This document shows positions 35,500 to 43,537 of a DNA stretch of 64,000 nt, piece by piece; position 1 is the stretch's first letter; every line of letters begins with the position of its first letter. The notes below the pieces were generated by a model. It made no database searches and was not told where the DNA came from. It was given only the letters and a program-made list of their open reading frames with translations. Source of the DNA: Gorillibacterium massiliense (GTDB taxonomy: Bacteria > Bacillota > Bacilli > Paenibacillales > NBRC-103111); assembly GCF_000455485.1 (NCBI RefSeq), contig NZ_CBQR020000025.1, positions 1-64,000 on the forward strand. Direction: 5' to 3'. The position numbers were made by a program, and so were the translations under genes.

Positions 35500-36180
35500 A
35501 TGAAAAAGCTTACTGCACTACTCGTTGCTTGTGTCATGTTCATGGCTACAGCAAGCTCCGTATTTGCGGCCACCACCTATGAAACGAAAATCGAGGCGAA
35601 TGTAAATTTCCGTACAACGCCTAGTACTTCGTCGCCGTCCAAAGTTATCAAAATGCTGAAACCGGGAACGAAAGTTCACGTGATTTATTTGGAAAACGAC
35701 GGTTGGCTCTATGTTCAGACCACAGACGGTAAAAAAGGGTATATGTCCTCCGGCGCTAATTACAGCACCTACAACGTGACGGCTGCCGAAAAGAAAGCCT
35801 CCAAAGTTGTAAACTACGCGAAGAGCATCGCTCCTAAAGTTAGCTACAAATGGGGCGTACGCGATACGAAAAATATGATTTTTGACTGCTCTTCTTATAC
35901 TCAGTATGTTTATGGACAAGCGATTAACAAATATATCGGCTGGGGTGCCAACGCTCAAACGAACTACGGTAAAAAAATTACCAAAATCAGCGACCTGAAA
36001 CGCGGTGATTTGGTCATGTTCAGCGTTGCAACGAAAGGAAAGATTGGCCACGTTGGCATTTATATCGGCGATGGTAAATTCATCCATAACTTGAGTCCGA
36101 AGTACGACGTTATCACTAGTGATTTGACGAGCGGATCCTGGAAGACGAAATTCATTTCCGGTACCCGCGTTATTCAATAA
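35500..36180 (+). CDS. Secreted SH3-NlpC/P60 cell-wall hydrolase
   Basis: 226 residues: signal peptide (to VFAA), an SH3b domain (about 28-88, NVNFRTTPSTSS, GWLYVQT), then the NlpC/P60 catalytic domain with C130 (FDCSSYTQYV), H184 (GHVGIYIG) and H196 (FIHN). It should be a D,L-endopeptidase acting on peptidoglycan stem peptides. Start has AAAAGGAGATGACG upstream. No c-di-AMP (ydaO) riboswitch, common before such genes in other species, is visible in the short leader. Confidence 0.9.
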   Translation: MKKLTALLVACVMFMATASSVFAATTYETKIEANVNFRTTPSTSSPSKVIKMLKPGTKVHVIYLENDGWLYVQTTDGKKGYMSSGANYSTYNVTAAEKKASKVVNYAKSIAPKVSYKWGVRDTKNMIFDCSSYTQYVYGQAINKYIGWGANAQTNYGKKITKISDLKRGDLVMFSVATKGKIGHVGIYIGDGKFIHNLSPKYDVITSDLTSGSWKTKFISGTRVIQ

Positions 36181-36192
36181 GTAAATTCAAAA

Positions 36193-36229
36193 TACCCGTT
36201 CTCGTCCAATGACGAGGGCGGGTTTTTTC
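36193..36229 (+). terminator. Terminator after the NlpC/P60 gene
   Basis: ATACCCGTTCTCGTC, loop CAAT, GACGAGGGCGGGT, then TTTTTT. Confidence 0.85.
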
Positions 36230-36382
36230 TGTTTATCGGGTCTCCTAATCAGCACAAGTCTTTATTAATTATTTTCTAATCATTTTTTTAATAAGAACGC
36301 ATATCTGCTATTCAATGCCAGTTTTGTGAGATATAATAGAAAACTAAGGAAGGAAATTTATTTGTTGGGTCGGTGATGACTG

Positions 36383-36817
36383 ATGTTTCACAGAACCGGT
36401 ATCGTCCGCGAAATGGATTCCTTAGGAAGAATTGTATTGCCCAAAGAATTACGGGACAGCATGGCAATTTCCGAAGGTACGCCAATTGAGATTTTTTACG
36501 GTGACACAGGTGTCATCCTCCGGCAATACCGAACCACCGCCTGCTTATTTTGCAGTAGTTCGGATCACTTGATCCTGTTTCGCAACTTCTATATTTGCGA
36601 GGATTGCCGAAGCCAAGCTGTCTTACCCTTAAAGAAGAGACACAAACGCGATGATCTGGAATCATCACTCCGCGAGGCTATGCGTAACAACCCTGGATCG
36701 ACCCAGAAGGAACTGGCCCAAATGCTGGGGATTTCCCAAGGCAGAGTTAGCCAGATCAAAAAAGTGATGGACAGCCGCGCTGCTGAATCCGCCGATCGCG
36801 TTGTTGAAACCGGATAA
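36383..36817 (+). CDS. AbrB-type regulator with zinc ribbon and C-terminal HTH
   Basis: 144 residues in three parts: an AbrB/SpoVT swapped-hairpin domain (1-50, GIVREMDSLGRIVLPKELRD), a putative zinc ribbon with C54-x2-C57 and C72-x2-C75 (ACLFCSS, ICEDCRS), and a helix-turn-helix (about 105-128, TQKELAQMLGISQGRVSQIK). AbrB and Abh carry a different C-terminal multimerisation domain, so this is not AbrB itself. A perfect TATAAT lies at 36332 with a poor -35. Targets unknown; a transition-state-type regulator is likely. Confidence 0.8.
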   Translation: MFHRTGIVREMDSLGRIVLPKELRDSMAISEGTPIEIFYGDTGVILRQYRTTACLFCSSSDHLILFRNFYICEDCRSQAVLPLKKRHKRDDLESSLREAMRNNPGSTQKELAQMLGISQGRVSQIKKVMDSRAAESADRVVETG

Positions 36818-36834
36818 AACATCCGATTATTTCC

Positions 36835-36860
36835 ACCGCCTTCCAGGCGGTTTTTTATTT
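36835..36860 (+). terminator. Terminator after the AbrB-type gene
   Basis: ACCGCC, loop TTCCA, GGCGGT, then TTTTTATTTT. Confidence 0.82.
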
Positions 36861-36943
36861 TCAGCTTGTCGAATTGCGGAAAATGGCAAGATACGATATG
36901 GTAGGATAGGGCTTAGTCAATTAGCAGAATGGAGAGTCTTGCG

Positions 36944-37543
36944 ATGTCTTACCGATTTGAGGAATGGATTGACTGGCTGTTGACTACGGCTAATCTTAGC
37001 GGCCCTTCCGTACTATTGCTAACGATTCCACTAGCGATTATTCAAGGCTTGTTCGGTGTATTCCCGTTTGCCACCCTAGTTTTCATCCACATTGCGGTCA
37101 TGAATGTTACAGCCGGCTTATTATCCAGTTGGTTGGCGGGAACGGTAGCGTCCATCGTCGTGTATTTCATCTGCCGCTTTTTTTTCGCCGATTGGATCAA
37201 CCGGAAATTCGCCAAAGGCTTGGCTAAATATGGAAAATGGCAGCATTATATCGATAAGTATGGCGTATGGGCGATTATTTTTTTGAGAACAGTGCCGATT
37301 GTTCCTAATAATGTGATCTCGTTTATGTCTGCCATTTCGAATATCAAGCTGGTTCCTTACATATGGTCGAATATCCTGGGCAACTTGTCTAGTATTTTGC
37401 TCTTCGGAATCCTTAGTTTGTCTGTGGTTCAGACGGATGTCAACATCACGGTCTTCATTGTTTTATATGCGATTTTTCTAATGATTCTCATCGCGATCTT
37501 CTTTATTAGGCAGCATGTCGTCTCCCGGAAACAAAGTTCATAA
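36944..37543 (+). CDS. VTT-domain (TVP38/TMEM64, DedA-related) membrane protein
   Basis: 199 residues with five hydrophobic helices and the VTT motif region IIFLRTVPIVPNNVISFMSA preceded by KYGKWQHYIDKYGVW. DedA/VTT proteins act in lipid flipping, including undecaprenyl-phosphate recycling; this member's role is not known. ATG 36944 is seven bases after GGAGAG. Confidence 0.82.
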   Translation: MSYRFEEWIDWLLTTANLSGPSVLLLTIPLAIIQGLFGVFPFATLVFIHIAVMNVTAGLLSSWLAGTVASIVVYFICRFFFADWINRKFAKGLAKYGKWQHYIDKYGVWAIIFLRTVPIVPNNVISFMSAISNIKLVPYIWSNILGNLSSILLFGILSLSVVQTDVNITVFIVLYAIFLMILIAIFFIRQHVVSRKQSS

Positions 37544-37639
37544 TTCCATAATAAAACAGTATTGGCGGCACAGAGGAAAATACCGTGAGATGAAGAATAG
37601 TGTTAGCGATGGAAAATAAACGATAAAGGGGAATACAGT

Positions 37640-38353
37640 GTGACGGAAAGAAAAACAGTCGGGAAAAAAAAGGATTACACAATGCCGATTATTATAACGG
37701 GGATTATTATTGTCTTTCTGGCGTTTGCTGTAATCGTGAAGCTGCAGCATTCCAGTGAGTTGAAAGGATTGCCTAATTATACGCAAATAAAAGGCGATTT
37801 CACTAAATTGGATATCGACTATGATAAGCAGCCTCATAAAGGGGATGCCGCCGCGAAGGTTAAAGTCGTTGAATTCGCCGATTTCAAATGTCCGATGTGC
37901 AAAAAATGGGAAGAGCAATTCATGGATAAATTTCAGAAGGATTTCATCGATACCGGCAAAGTACAGCTTTACTTCATGAACTATGCTTTTATTGACCGGG
38001 ATTCGATCCTCGCAGCCAGTGCCGGGGAAGCCATCGCCAAGCAAAACAACGACAAGTTCTGGGAATATTATACGAAGCTCTTTGCCAATCAAGGCGACGA
38101 GAAGGAGATTTGGGCCACTCAAAAGTTCATTTTGAATTTTGTGAAGAAGAACATATCGGGAATCGACTACAATCAGTTTGAAAAAGACCTCAAGAATAAC
38201 ACATATGGGTACGATGTAAAGCTGGATTATAAAATAGCCGGGCATCTTGGCGTCAACGGTACCCCGCAGCTTATGGTTAACGGCAAGCTCTTGCCGAACG
38301 CCTTCGATTATAACGCGATTAAAGCGGCTATTGAGCAGGAACTGGCAAAATAG
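37640..38353 (+). CDS. Membrane-anchored DsbA-like thiol-disulfide oxidoreductase (BdbD-like)
   Basis: 237 residues: an N-terminal signal-anchor (15-34), then a thioredoxin fold with inserted helical domain. The active site is C84-P-M-C87 (FADFKCPMCKKW) and the cis-proline loop is GVNGTPQLMVNG. It should oxidise or isomerise disulfides outside the membrane. No BdbC/DsbB-type quinone reductase lies beside it. GTG 37640 has AAAGGGGAA upstream; a strong terminator follows. Confidence 0.85.
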   Translation: MTERKTVGKKKDYTMPIIITGIIIVFLAFAVIVKLQHSSELKGLPNYTQIKGDFTKLDIDYDKQPHKGDAAAKVKVVEFADFKCPMCKKWEEQFMDKFQKDFIDTGKVQLYFMNYAFIDRDSILAASAGEAIAKQNNDKFWEYYTKLFANQGDEKEIWATQKFILNFVKKNISGIDYNQFEKDLKNNTYGYDVKLDYKIAGHLGVNGTPQLMVNGKLLPNAFDYNAIKAAIEQELAK

Positions 38354-38369
38354 TTAGCGGGTTGACGTG

Positions 38370-38404
38370 AACCAGTATATTCCATGGGATATACTGGTTT
38401 TTCT
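38370..38404 (+). terminator. Terminator after the BdbD-like gene
   Basis: AACCAGTATAT, loop, ATATACTGGTT, then TTTC. Confidence 0.85.
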
Positions 38405-38482
38405 TATGCGTCCGAAAAAGCAGGAGATTGGAGCAGCATAGAGAATCTTAATCGGATATCCTGATCAAGGGCGGGTTGTTTT

Positions 38483-39277
38483 ATGAAGCGAACAATTCGA
38501 TTTGCAATTTGGTTTGGCGTTTTGCTTGTTTGCGCTCTTTCGTTTATGTCTGGAAAATATGTCGGGGAGCATAAGCCAACCGGGCAGAAAGAGAAAGAAG
38601 CAGTAGCAGCAAATGGTACGCTAACCTCCACTCCAGTCGCCTCGCCCTCTCCCTCCGCTGTCGTGACTTCACCTGTTGGAGAGAATACGCCTCAGCCAAC
38701 CGATGGAGGCGAGCAAGTGACGGCTGTTCGGGTGCCGGCGGGGAAATGGATTCTCGTCGACGGAGGCTATCAGCTTGCTCCTTCCGGTTCATTTATTCTG
38801 AAATACGAGGATCAAACCTTTTTTTCGAAGGATATGATTCGCGATCTATACGATACGGCGGAATACGGTGACTCCATTATCGTGAGAGGACTTCCGTTTC
38901 TTGGAAATAAGCTATTTGAAACATCGGGCATTGTGAATTTGAACCCGATTTTTAATAAGCTGAAAGAGAAATTAGAGGATAATATGAAAAAAGGGAAGAT
39001 CGCTGAACTTACGGAGAGCTATGACGGTATGACGATTACATGGGGCGAGGTCGGACTCCAGCGGCTGGTGTTGAATTCTCCGCGCTACAGTACGATGCGG
39101 GGCATTCATGTCGGTTCTACCCGTGAAGATGTGCAGAAAGCATACGGACGTCTTGGTCAACCGGATGCCACATCCTGGAAGACATTTTTGGGTATAGCGG
39201 AATTCCAAGAGGGAGATGTGACAGAATTTATTTTTGAACAGGATATCGTGAAGGAAATTCGCTACGGCTGGAAGTAA
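38483..39277 (+). CDS. Uncharacterised exported protein
   Basis: 264 residues, not recognised. N-terminal signal or anchor (5-24, FAIWFGVLLVCALSFMSG), a Ser/Pro/Thr-rich linker (about 45-75) and two soluble segments. The last part (RGIHVGSTREDVQKAYGRLG) resembles the short repeat seen in SmpA/DUF4309-like domains, where a G-x-x-x-G-x-x-x-x-x-V-x-x-x-YG pattern recurs. Ribosome site is weak (GGGCGGG). No neighbour suggests a function. Confidence 0.65.
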   Translation: MKRTIRFAIWFGVLLVCALSFMSGKYVGEHKPTGQKEKEAVAANGTLTSTPVASPSPSAVVTSPVGENTPQPTDGGEQVTAVRVPAGKWILVDGGYQLAPSGSFILKYEDQTFFSKDMIRDLYDTAEYGDSIIVRGLPFLGNKLFETSGIVNLNPIFNKLKEKLEDNMKKGKIAELTESYDGMTITWGEVGLQRLVLNSPRYSTMRGIHVGSTREDVQKAYGRLGQPDATSWKTFLGIAEFQEGDVTEFIFEQDIVKEIRYGWK

Positions 39278-39315
39278 TAACAAATGGATGGAACTGTAAA
39301 GAAGGAGACAACAGG

Positions 39316-40305
39316 ATGAAATTGCGATGGGGAATCATGAGTACAGCGAATATTGCCATCAGCCAAGTGATGCCGGGTATCCGGCAATCAGAGACGGGGG
39401 AATTGGCCGCAATAGCGAGCCGTGATAGGGCGAAAGCGAAGGAGGCCGCGGACACTTTCGGAATCGAAAAAGCTTACGGCAGTTACGAGGAGCTCCTTGC
39501 GGACGATGGGATCGATGCCGTTTACATTCCTTTGCCGAACCATCTTCATCTGGAGTGGACGCTGAAGGCCGCTGTGGCAGGTAAGCATGTTCTCTGTGAG
39601 AAACCGCTGGCTTTGACAGCGATGGAAGCGGAAAAGATGGTGGAGGCCTGTAGATCAGCCGGCGTTCATCTGGCGGAAGCATTCATGTACCGTCATCATC
39701 CGCATATGAGCCGCATCCGCGAGATCGTTGCAAGCGGCGAGATCGGCCAGTTAAGAGCGATTCGCGGTGCTTTTTCCTACAATAACGATAAAGACGCAGC
39801 CAACATCCGTTACCGTTCCGACTGGGGTGGCGGAGCGATTTATGATGTCGGCTGCTATCCTCTTAGCGCAGGCAGATGGATCACCGGCAAGGAGCCGGTG
39901 GCATCCACCGTTGTAGGTCAGTTTTCGCAAGGTCACGGCGACGTGGATATGATGGCATCCGGTCTGGTGGAGTTTCCCGACGGAGTCGCCTTGACTTTTG
40001 ATTGCGGCATGTGGACTGCGAATCGGCAGTTTATGGAGATCGTCGGCTCCACAGGCAGTATCGATGTGCTGCATCCCTTCCGTAATGATGAAGGGCTGTC
40101 CACCCTGGTGGTGACGGTTCAAGGTGAGCGCCGGGAAGAGATCAGTGGGAAGTTGAACCGCTATGCGCTACAGGCGGATGATTTTGCCCGGGCTGTCACT
40201 GGGGAGAAAGCGCCGATCGTTGCGAATGACGATGCGATTTCCAATATGCGGTTGCTGGAGGCAAGCCTTCAGTCTGCAAAGACTGGTAAACGCATCGAGC
40301 TTTAA
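39316..40305 (+). CDS. Gfo/Idh/MocA family NAD(P)-dependent oxidoreductase
   Basis: 329 residues with the N-terminal Rossmann fold (WGIMSTANIAISQVMPGI), the conserved EKP motif (HVLCEKPLALTAMEAEKM) and the C-terminal alpha/beta domain with GGGAIYDVGCYPLSAGRW. The family acts on sugars, inositols or trans-dihydrodiols; MSTANIA and AEAFMYRHHPH recall the dimeric dihydrodiol dehydrogenase-like branch. Substrate unresolved. ATG 39316 follows AAGGAGA. Confidence 0.85.
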   Translation: MKLRWGIMSTANIAISQVMPGIRQSETGELAAIASRDRAKAKEAADTFGIEKAYGSYEELLADDGIDAVYIPLPNHLHLEWTLKAAVAGKHVLCEKPLALTAMEAEKMVEACRSAGVHLAEAFMYRHHPHMSRIREIVASGEIGQLRAIRGAFSYNNDKDAANIRYRSDWGGGAIYDVGCYPLSAGRWITGKEPVASTVVGQFSQGHGDVDMMASGLVEFPDGVALTFDCGMWTANRQFMEIVGSTGSIDVLHPFRNDEGLSTLVVTVQGERREEISGKLNRYALQADDFARAVTGEKAPIVANDDAISNMRLLEASLQSAKTGKRIEL

Positions 40306-40327
40306 GCAAGCGGACGAGTGCAACGAG

Positions 40328-40516
40328 TTACAGTCTCTTGCGTTTATTAAATGTCAAGATTAGACATGCCAGTAGAAGCGCTGCAAGCGCGATGCCGGCT
40401 GACGCAGCCTCCGAGCTATTGCTCTGGGGCTGATTTGCTTGCTGCTGTCAGCCAAAGCCTCCAGGGTCTCCACCGCCGCCGAAACCGTACAGCTGCTGGA
40501 TGATAGAAGGGTTAAC
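40328..40516 (-). pseudogene. Possible gene relic: Gly-rich segment, in-frame TGA, C-terminal membrane helix
   Basis: On the minus strand, directly after the phosphoesterase stop, the frame reads NPSIIQQLYGFGGGGDPGGF, a TGA at 40448-40450, then QQQANQPQSNSSEAA, a hydrophobic helix (AGIALAALLLACLIL) and a basic end (FNKRKRL) before TAA. Composition is strongly protein-like (a tail-anchor), but there is no start codon and one internal stop. It could be a decayed small membrane protein. A chance frame is not excluded. Confidence 0.35.
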
Positions 40517-40521
40517 GGATT

Positions 40522-41295
40522 TTACAATTCATGTACAGCAATTTCGGAACGGACAAGAAAACGCAAGTTGAGTGAAGTCTGTCCGATTCCTTTGGAGATA
40601 TAGATCGGCCCGTTCTCCAGTTGATGCAACCCTTTGTAAATGCCGCGGGAGGGGAGGGCGCCTTTTGGAAAAAGCCGAAAATAGTAAGGAATATTGAACT
40701 GTTTCCCGTGAAGATGGCCGGCCAAAAGGAAGTGAAATCGTTGCTTAATCTCCAAGGCGACATTAGGATCATGGGTCATAACAATTACAGGTTTATCCCC
40801 CCGAGCGCCTCGGAAAGAAGCCGCCAAGTCATGATGCTTACTGCAATAGTCGTCGATCCCCACCAAGGTGAATGCATCGAAAGAAACGGATTCGTTCCGC
40901 AGTACGACGATCCCGTACTTTTCCAAAACGGTTAAAAGGGACTGCAGCCGCCGTAACCGGTAGTCGTGGTTGCCCAACACCGCATAGGCGGGGATGCCGC
41001 TGTCCCGCACTGCTTCCAGAAAGGGAATTAGCCGGAGCAAACTTCCGTCTCGCCTTGTAAAGTCGCCTGTCAGGCAAATTATGTCCGGTTTTTCCTGCTG
41101 CAGGTAATGGCGGATGACCCTGCTTTTGATGCGGTTTCGTTCTATATGGATATCGCTGATTTGTAAGATTTTTACGCCAATTCCTGTGCCGATATGAGTT
41201 CGCTCGATCTTAAGCCAGATTGTAGGGAACACAAACAGCAGATAAAACAGGATGATCAAGGCGCTGAAAGCTGCCAAATAGATGAAGATGGACAT
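40522..41295 (-). CDS. Membrane-anchored metallophosphoesterase (YkuE/LpxH-like)
   Basis: 257 residues: one N-terminal membrane helix (about 4-25), then the calcineurin-like metal-site motifs DIH (QISDIHIERN), GDF (CLTGDFTRR), GNHD (AVLGNHDYR), MTHDP and GHLHGKQ. The family includes wall- and lipid-associated phosphoesterases such as YkuE. Substrate unknown. It is on the minus strand, convergent with the Gfo/Idh/MocA gene. Confidence 0.85.
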   Translation of the reverse strand: MSIFIYLAAFSALIILFYLLFVFPTIWLKIERTHIGTGIGVKILQISDIHIERNRIKSRVIRHYLQQEKPDIICLTGDFTRRDGSLLRLIPFLEAVRDSGIPAYAVLGNHDYRLRRLQSLLTVLEKYGIVVLRNESVSFDAFTLVGIDDYCSKHHDLAASFRGARGDKPVIVMTHDPNVALEIKQRFHFLLAGHLHGKQFNIPYYFRLFPKGALPSRGIYKGLHQLENGPIYISKGIGQTSLNLRFLVRSEIAVHEL

Positions 41296-41470
41296 AATCG
41301 CCTCCGTTCCTGTTTCCGCTTAAAAAGATGATTTTTCCAATATAGCAGGCTTGTTGGCACGTTTCCATTAAACCGCCGAGGACAAACCTCATAGGCAGTG
41401 CACTTGTCTTGATGGTATAATTTTACAAAACCATTCAGGAAATGCAAATGCAGGAGGGGGAAGGTCGTTC

Positions 41471-42220
41471 ATGGCAGCGAAACGGGAAGAATACAAGAAC
41501 AAGCTGAACGAACTGGTGGAATGGGATGAATTTTTGCGGCAGCAATCGGGTTTACCTGGTCCACGGGCGAACTTGGAGCTGATGTACGCTGCAGCAGAAG
41601 AAGGGGATGAAGAACGTTTTCTTGGGTTCCTCGGCTATGAGGAGAATCATCCTGACGGAAATTCACCGGATGTTTTCGTGTTGATGTGCGGAATAGTAGG
41701 ATTGGGCAAGCTGGCAGCTCAAGATGATCGTTCCTATTTGAAAAGGCTCCGGGCTTTTGCCAAGGATGAACGCTGGCGGGTTCGCGAAGGAGTGAGTATG
41801 GCCCTTCAGTTATACGGAAAGTCGGATATCCATGGAATGCTAACAGAGATGAATGATTGGGCGACAGGGAGTTTGCTGGAGCGCCGGGCAGTCGTCGCTG
41901 CTTTATGCGAACCGGCGCTATTAAAGGATCGTTCCGCAGCGGAACGGACAGTGCGGCTTCTGGACGCCATTACCTCGTCTTTGGTGGATGAAGGGAACAG
42001 GCGAACGGAAGAGTTGCGTGTTCTGCGGCAAACCCTCGGTTATGGCTGGAGCGTTGCCATTGCCGCATGTCCGGTGCCGGGCAAAGAGCTGTTCTTTCAT
42101 TGGCTGACGTCCTCAGACCCGGATATACGCTGGCTGGTGAAAGAAAACTTGAGCAAATCCCGCTTGAAGAAAATGGATGCCGAATGGGTTGCGGAATGTA
42201 TGCGCAATCTGGCTTCCTGA
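41471..42220 (+). CDS. HEAT-repeat protein
   Basis: 249 residues, wholly helical, with repeated pairs typical of HEAT/ARM folds (FAKDERWRVREGVSMALQLY; SSDPDIRWLVKENLSKSRLK). The W/I-R-x-x-V pattern at the start of each second helix resembles DNA-alkylation-repeat or PBS-lyase HEAT proteins. No catalytic motif is visible. ATG 41471 has GGAGGGGGAAGG upstream. Its end is 28 bases from the end of the convergent AI-2E gene. Confidence 0.72.
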   Translation: MAAKREEYKNKLNELVEWDEFLRQQSGLPGPRANLELMYAAAEEGDEERFLGFLGYEENHPDGNSPDVFVLMCGIVGLGKLAAQDDRSYLKRLRAFAKDERWRVREGVSMALQLYGKSDIHGMLTEMNDWATGSLLERRAVVAALCEPALLKDRSAAERTVRLLDAITSSLVDEGNRRTEELRVLRQTLGYGWSVAIAACPVPGKELFFHWLTSSDPDIRWLVKENLSKSRLKKMDAEWVAECMRNLAS

Positions 42221-42248
42221 TGGAAGCCGAAGCTGATCGACGAAGTTG

Positions 42249-43328
42249 CTAATCGACGAACTCTTCCACTTTTTCCGATAGAAACAATCGATATATGCGC
42301 ACAACGATAACTTTTGCGGTCATATAGATGGGAATGGCAGCCAAGATACCGATCACCCCTAACACGTCACCGGCACTCAAGATTAAAACGATGGTCGTCA
42401 GTGGGTGGATGTCCAGTCTTCTGCCGTAGATGTTGGGCGCGAGCAGGTTCCCTTCAATTTGCTGGGCGATCAGGATGACAATCAGCACCCACAGCGCTTT
42501 GGTGGGCGAATCGATAAAGCCGACGATCAAACAGGGGACGGCTCCAATAAATTGCCCAATGTACGGAATCAGGTTGAAAAACAAAGACAAGGCAGCGAGC
42601 AGCAGGGCGTATGGCAGATGGATCAGTAAAAAGCCGATATACATCATGAGGGCTAGGAGGCTCGTGATGATGACGCGGCCAACGATATATCCGCTCAGCG
42701 CGGTATCGATCTCACCCAGCACCTCCAGGCTGTCCTTGCGATATTTTCGCGGGGTAATGTGGGCGATTTTGGTGGAAAGCTTGTCTCCTTCTTTTAGAAA
42801 ATAATAGAGAATGAAAGGGACGGTAGACATCACGAAAATAAAATTGGTGACCACGGAGAGGGAGCGGGATAAATAATTGGTTACCGCTGTAATTCCGTTG
42901 CCCAGGTATCCCGAGAGGCGGGTGGAAAGCTCGGTTTCGTTAGTGCCGAAATAAGAGAGCAGCTTGTTATCTTGAAGCCCCTCGATCTGGTTGCGGAATT
43001 GATCCACCAGCGTTGGGAGGTTATTCACCAGGTTCTGAAGCTGGTTCAACAGCTTGGGCCATACCCCAATGGCAAGAACGGTGATGACGCCGGTCAGAAC
43101 AAAGTAAATGAGCAGGATGGCAAGACTTTTGTTCATCTTTCTTTTAACGAGATAGCGGACAATCGGCCGCAAGATATAATAAAAGAAACCGGCAATCATA
43201 AACGGCATGACCAGGATGTTAAAGACGGATATGAGCGGATTGAACACAAAGCTGATTTTGGACAGCAAAAGGATGATCAGCAGTACGGCGATTATTTTCA
43301 GCGAGTTCAGCAAAAAACGGTTTTCCAT
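42249..43328 (-). CDS. AI-2E family (UPF0118) transporter
   Basis: 359 residues with about eight helices and the family pattern (FFYYILRPIVRYLVKRKMNK, then a soluble helical insert, and LFFNLIPYIGQFIGAVPCLI and GNLLAPNIYGRRLDIHPL). Members export small molecules or sodium; the AI-2 name is historical. I start at 43328 (MENRFLLNSLK), with AGAGGG eight bases upstream on the minus strand; an upstream ATG would add eight residues without a ribosome site. Confidence 0.87.
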   Translation of the reverse strand: MENRFLLNSLKIIAVLLIILLLSKISFVFNPLISVFNILVMPFMIAGFFYYILRPIVRYLVKRKMNKSLAILLIYFVLTGVITVLAIGVWPKLLNQLQNLVNNLPTLVDQFRNQIEGLQDNKLLSYFGTNETELSTRLSGYLGNGITAVTNYLSRSLSVVTNFIFVMSTVPFILYYFLKEGDKLSTKIAHITPRKYRKDSLEVLGEIDTALSGYIVGRVIITSLLALMMYIGFLLIHLPYALLLAALSLFFNLIPYIGQFIGAVPCLIVGFIDSPTKALWVLIVILIAQQIEGNLLAPNIYGRRLDIHPLTTIVLILSAGDVLGVIGILAAIPIYMTAKVIVVRIYRLFLSEKVEEFVD

Positions 43329-43443
43329 TGGATATCCCTCTCTATTCCGCACTATAGTGAAGTTACCATGCGCTATATTTCGATTATTCCTATTCTTTAC
43401 CCTTTATCGGCTGCTAATCATTCCTATGTGTAATTAACCGATT

Positions 43444-43473
43444 TTGACTGAACCTAATAGGTAACGATATAAT
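43444..43473 (+). promoter_or_regulatory. Sigma-A promoter of the CNNM-family gene
   Basis: TTGACT, 18 bases, TATAAT, about 65 bases before the start. Confidence 0.75.
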
Positions 43474-43537
43474 AATAGAGTCGTTACTAAAATTGGGGGT
43501 GAATATCCAAACCCGTTATACGGGGGCGGAGAAACGT

